Assembly (NCBI GenBank): GCA_031278025.1
Contig: JAITLF010000393.1
Location: 1-9,194, forward strand
Length of the DNA: 9,194 nt
Direction of reading: 5' to 3'
DNA from: Treponema sp.
GTDB lineage: Bacteria; Spirochaetota; Spirochaetia; Treponematales; Breznakiellaceae
Shown here piece after piece: positions 7,283 through 9,194 of the stretch. Made by a program: the position numbers and the translations under genes. Numbering within the stretch: position 1 is the first letter of the stretch; each line of letters opens with the position of its first letter. The notes under the pieces were generated by a model. It had not been told where the DNA came from, searched no databases, and was given only the letters and a program-made list of their open reading frames with translations.

Positions 7283-8563
7283 ATGGCTATCCTGATAAAG
7301 AAAGACAAATGCGTGGGATGCAGACTCTGCCTCAAGAGCTGCCCCTTCAACGCGATTGATATGGAAGGCAGACTGGCGGTTATCAACGAGAAATGTACCG
7401 CGTGTAAACAATGTATTGGGGCCTGCAAATTCGGCGCCATTGAAAACAGAGGCGAGGAACGCGCCGCGGACCTTTCGGCCTACAAGAACGTCTGGGTCTT
7501 CGCGGAACAGCGCTCCGGCAGGCTCGTGAACGTCGCCCTGGAACTCATCGGCGAAGGCCGGCGGCTGTCCCGTGAGATAGGCGATGACGCGAAGGTCTAC
7601 GCGGTCCTGGCGGGAGACGCGGTTGAGGGCCTGGTCCAAACGTGCTTTGAATATGGGGCGGACGGCGCCCTGGTGATCGAATCGCCGCTGCTCAAATCGT
7701 ACACGACCGACGGCTATACCACGGTTCTCCATGATGCGATTAACGCATACAAGCCGGAAGTTGTGTTGTTCGGCGCGACCCACATAGGCCGCGACCTTGC
7801 GCCGCGGGTTGCCGCCCGGCTCAATACGGGGCTTACCGCGGACTGTACCCGGCTGGACGTTAAGGTTTCAAGCTACATTGAATACGCCCGGAAGCATACG
7901 ACCCTGGATGTCTCCAGTCTTGATCCAAACGATGCCGGCACCGGCCTTAAACAGACCCGTCCGGCCTTTGGGGGCAACCTTATGGCGACGATCATCTGCC
8001 CCCGGACCAGGCCGCAGATGGCGACCGTCCGCCCCGGCGTCATGACCAAACGGGAGCGGGAGGCCGGCGCGACGGGCGAGACGATCCGGTTTGCGGCGGA
8101 GCTTACGGAGCGGGACATCCGCACCCGTGTTGTGGAAGTGGTAAAGTCCGCCAAAGAGATCGTTTCCCTGACCGATGCGGACATCATCTGTTCAGGCGGG
8201 CGCGGCCTGGGGGATCCTTCGGGCTTCAACCTGATCCGGCAGTTTGCCGATACGGTCGGCGGCGTGGTGGGTTCCTCCCGTGCCGCGGTGGATGCCGGCT
8301 GGATCGATCATTCCCATCAGGTCGGGCAGACGGGAACCACCGTGAAGCCGAAAATCTATTTTGCCTGCGGCATTTCCGGGGCGATCCAGCATCTGGCGGG
8401 TATGCAGGCTTCGGATGTCATCGTGGCCATCAACAAGGACCCGGAGGCGCCTATCTTCGATGTGGCGGACTTCGGGATAGTCGGCGACCTCTACACGGTT
8501 ATCCCGCAAATCATTGAGGAGTGGGACCGGGCCGACGAACTCTACGAGGCGAGTATCCGGTAA
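7283..8563 (+). CDS. etfA: Electron transfer flavoprotein subunit alpha with N-terminal 2x[4Fe-4S] ferredoxin domain
   Basis: EtfA of 426 residues, about 60-100 longer than a plain EtfA because of a bacterial-ferredoxin domain at the N-terminus. The two cluster motifs are C10-x2-C13-x2-C16-x3-C20-P and C38-x2-C41-x2-C44-x3-C48. The ETF alpha domain then begins near residue 67 ([10 protein letters not shown]). The C-terminal FAD domain shows SGGRGLG (304-310), SRAAVDAGW (332-340), [10 protein letters not shown] (347-356) and the full family signature from I358 to N384 ([13 protein letters not shown]). The added clusters are known in A. woodii CarE and LctC, where they are thought to pass electrons to ferredoxin. 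AGGAGG (7269-7274) overlaps the etfB stop and lies 8 bases from ATG 7283, giving tight translational coupling. A strong terminator follows about 80 bases after the stop, so etfA ends the operon. Confidence 0.96.
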   Translation: MAILIKKDKCVGCRLCLKSCPFNAIDMEGRLAVINEKCTACKQCIGACKFGAIENRGEERAADLSAYKNVWVFAEQRSGRLVNVALELIGEGRRLSREIGDDAKVYAVLAGDAVEGLVQTCFEYGADGALVIESPLLKSYTTDGYTTVLHDAINAYKPEVVLFGATHIGRDLAPRVAARLNTGLTADCTRLDVKVSSYIEYARKHTTLDVSSLDPNDAGTGLKQTRPAFGGNLMATIICPRTRPQMATVRPGVMTKREREAGATGETIRFAAELTERDIRTRVVEVVKSAKEIVSLTDADIICSGGRGLGDPSGFNLIRQFADTVGGVVGSSRAAVDAGWIDHSHQVGQTGTTVKPKIYFACGISGAIQHLAGMQASDVIVAINKDPEAPIFDVADFGIVGDLYTVIPQIIEEWDRADELYEASIR

Positions 8564-8573
8564 ACGAACCCAC

Positions 8574-8783
8574 GCGGGGCTCCGCCCCGCCGCCCCGCTG
8601 GGGGACCGGGGTCCGAAGGACCCTGGCCCCCCGGACCCCCCACAAAAAAGGGCGAGGGGATACCCCCGGAAAATTTACGGGGGTATCCCCTCGCCCTTTT
8701 TAACGGGGGGTCTGGGGGGCCCGTGGCCTCCCAGCAGGGGTCCGGGGGCGGCGCCCCCGGCGGGGTGCGGGGCGGAGCCCCGC
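8574..8783. repeat. GC-rich palindromic intergenic element around the terminator
   Basis: The central hairpin is framed by further inverted repeats. GGCCCCCCGGACCCCCC (8625-8641) pairs with 8705-8721 at 16 of 17 positions, each arm exactly 3 bases from the hairpin. GCGGGGCTCCGCCCCGC (8574-8590) is the exact reverse complement of 8767-8783. Between them lie smaller hairpins such as GGGTCC-GAA-GGACCC (8609-8623) and GGGGGCG-G-CGCCCCC (8744-8758). Segment 8745-8779 is a 34/35 match to 277-311 in the left-hand tandem array, so both intergenic regions contain the same repeat family. I see no open frame with coding character in 8564-8822. Confidence 0.75.
8645..8701. terminator. Bidirectional intrinsic terminator, 24-bp perfect stem
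   Basis: AAAAAGGGCGAGGGGATACC begins the left arm (8645-8668), which is perfectly complementary to 8678-8701 around a 9-base loop (8669-8677). The stem is GC-rich, with A5 on one side and T5 on the other, so it reads as a Rho-independent terminator on both strands. It lies between etfA (+, ending 8563) and the minus-strand reading frame that ends at 8823, so it can stop both convergent transcripts. Confidence 0.9.
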
Positions 8784-8822
8784 AGGGTGCGGGCGGGGAA
8801 CCGCTTTCCCTGGCCGCAGCTG

Positions 8823-9194
8823 TCAGTTGGCGTTGTTGATGAAGACGGGGTTGGCGCCGTAGCCGTCGTAGTAGGTGCCGGAGGTGGTGTCGCAGCCGCC
8901 GCCGCCGTCGCTGCCGTTCCCGCCGGCTGCCGGGCTTTTCCCGCTATGCGGGGATACCGGCAGGGCCGGTCTTCTTCCGGGACCCGCTGCCGCCGCTTGC
9001 CGGCATTACCGCCAGTAACCCCGCCGGACTCCAGGGTGAAGGCGCCGCCTGAGCCGGGAATGCCGCTAAATAATCCACCCCGGTATCGTTGCTGAATGTG
9101 CCGCCGACATTACACACATTGTTGCCGCTTTTGCCCGTGCTGCCGGTACCGGTATTTGTGCCGCTGATCGCCGCGCCGTATTGCATGGTGAACG
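8823..9194 (-). pseudogene. 3' part of glycine-rich repeat surface-type protein, frame broken
   Basis: This is the end of a minus-strand gene whose 5' part lies beyond the window. Coding-looking segments sit in different frames. First, from 9192 to about 9079, the peptide includes FTMQYGAAISGTN and VGGTFSNDTG. Second, from about 9079 to 9000, it reads FSGIPGSGGAFTLESGGVTG. Last, ending at TGA 8825-8823, it includes TTSGTYYDGYGANPVF. In the last segment the codons from the Cys before TTSGTYYD to the stop all end in C, which strongly supports that frame. The GG-[TA]-F-[ST] and SGGxxGGNA patterns resemble repeat-built, probably beta-helical cell-surface proteins common in treponemes; this family link is inference. 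The first break fits loss of one base in the C run at 9078-9081. Sequencing or assembly error could give the same picture. The 80-residue ORF starting at 9186 is only one fragment of this gene. Confidence 0.6.

Noticed and set aside
6728..7783. Long 351-residue minus-strand ORF across etfB and etfA
   Set aside because: It lies antisense to two well-supported genes with full family signatures; long shadow frames are expected in GC-rich coding DNA, and its translation shows no recognisable domain.
8514..9095. 193-residue + strand ORF through the etfA end, terminator and repeat element
   Set aside because: It translates palindromic repeats and the antisense of the repeat-protein fragment; composition is low complexity.

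Overview
The window is GC-rich bacterial DNA, apart from the first 180 bases (90 of 180 are G or C) and a short AT-rich patch near 5225-5285. It looks like an anaerobic fermenter. The best guess is a Treponema-like spirochaete of the termite-gut type. That guess rests on an ETF/acyl-CoA dehydrogenase module with a ferredoxin domain, GC-rich palindromic repeats between operons, and a glycine-rich repeat surface protein. It is inference from general resemblance; no marker gene here settles the taxonomy, and a clostridial origin is not excluded.

Layout. Positions 1-177 hold a lower-GC stretch with no recognised gene. It is followed by a tandem array of 21-24 base GC-rich units (206-323). Next comes a tightly packed + strand cluster: a PAP2-family membrane phosphatase (367-1377), mnmE (1390-2868) and mnmG (2872-4746). 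A HIT-family hydrolase (5107-4763, minus strand) converges on mnmG with a 16-base gap. A 196-base divergent intergenic region (5108-5303) carries a near-perfect dyad and an AT-rich promoter-like segment. It leads into a second + strand operon: acyl-CoA dehydrogenase (5304-6446), etfB (6467-7270) and etfA with an N-terminal 2x[4Fe-4S] domain (7283-8563). This operon ends at a very long hairpin terminator (8645-8701) set inside a larger GC-rich palindromic element (8574-8783). One segment of that element matches the left-hand array at 34 of 35 positions. The right edge (9194-8823, minus strand) is the 3' part of a glycine-rich repeat protein whose reading frame is broken at least twice.

How the genes work together. 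MnmE and MnmG form the GTP- and FAD-dependent complex that modifies U34 of certain tRNAs, and the PAP2 gene is probably co-transcribed with them. The dehydrogenase plus EtfB plus ferredoxin-bearing EtfA has the composition and order expected of an electron-bifurcating enoyl-CoA reductase. Such a complex spends NADH to reduce an enoyl-CoA and ferredoxin at the same time. The same three-gene layout occurs in Bcd-EtfBA systems and in the caffeyl-CoA reductase CarCDE of Acetobacterium woodii. I see no phage, CRISPR array, tRNA, rRNA or complete insertion sequence. Most of the window is housekeeping or core energy metabolism; the less ordinary material is the intergenic repeats, the giant hairpin and the decaying repeat protein.
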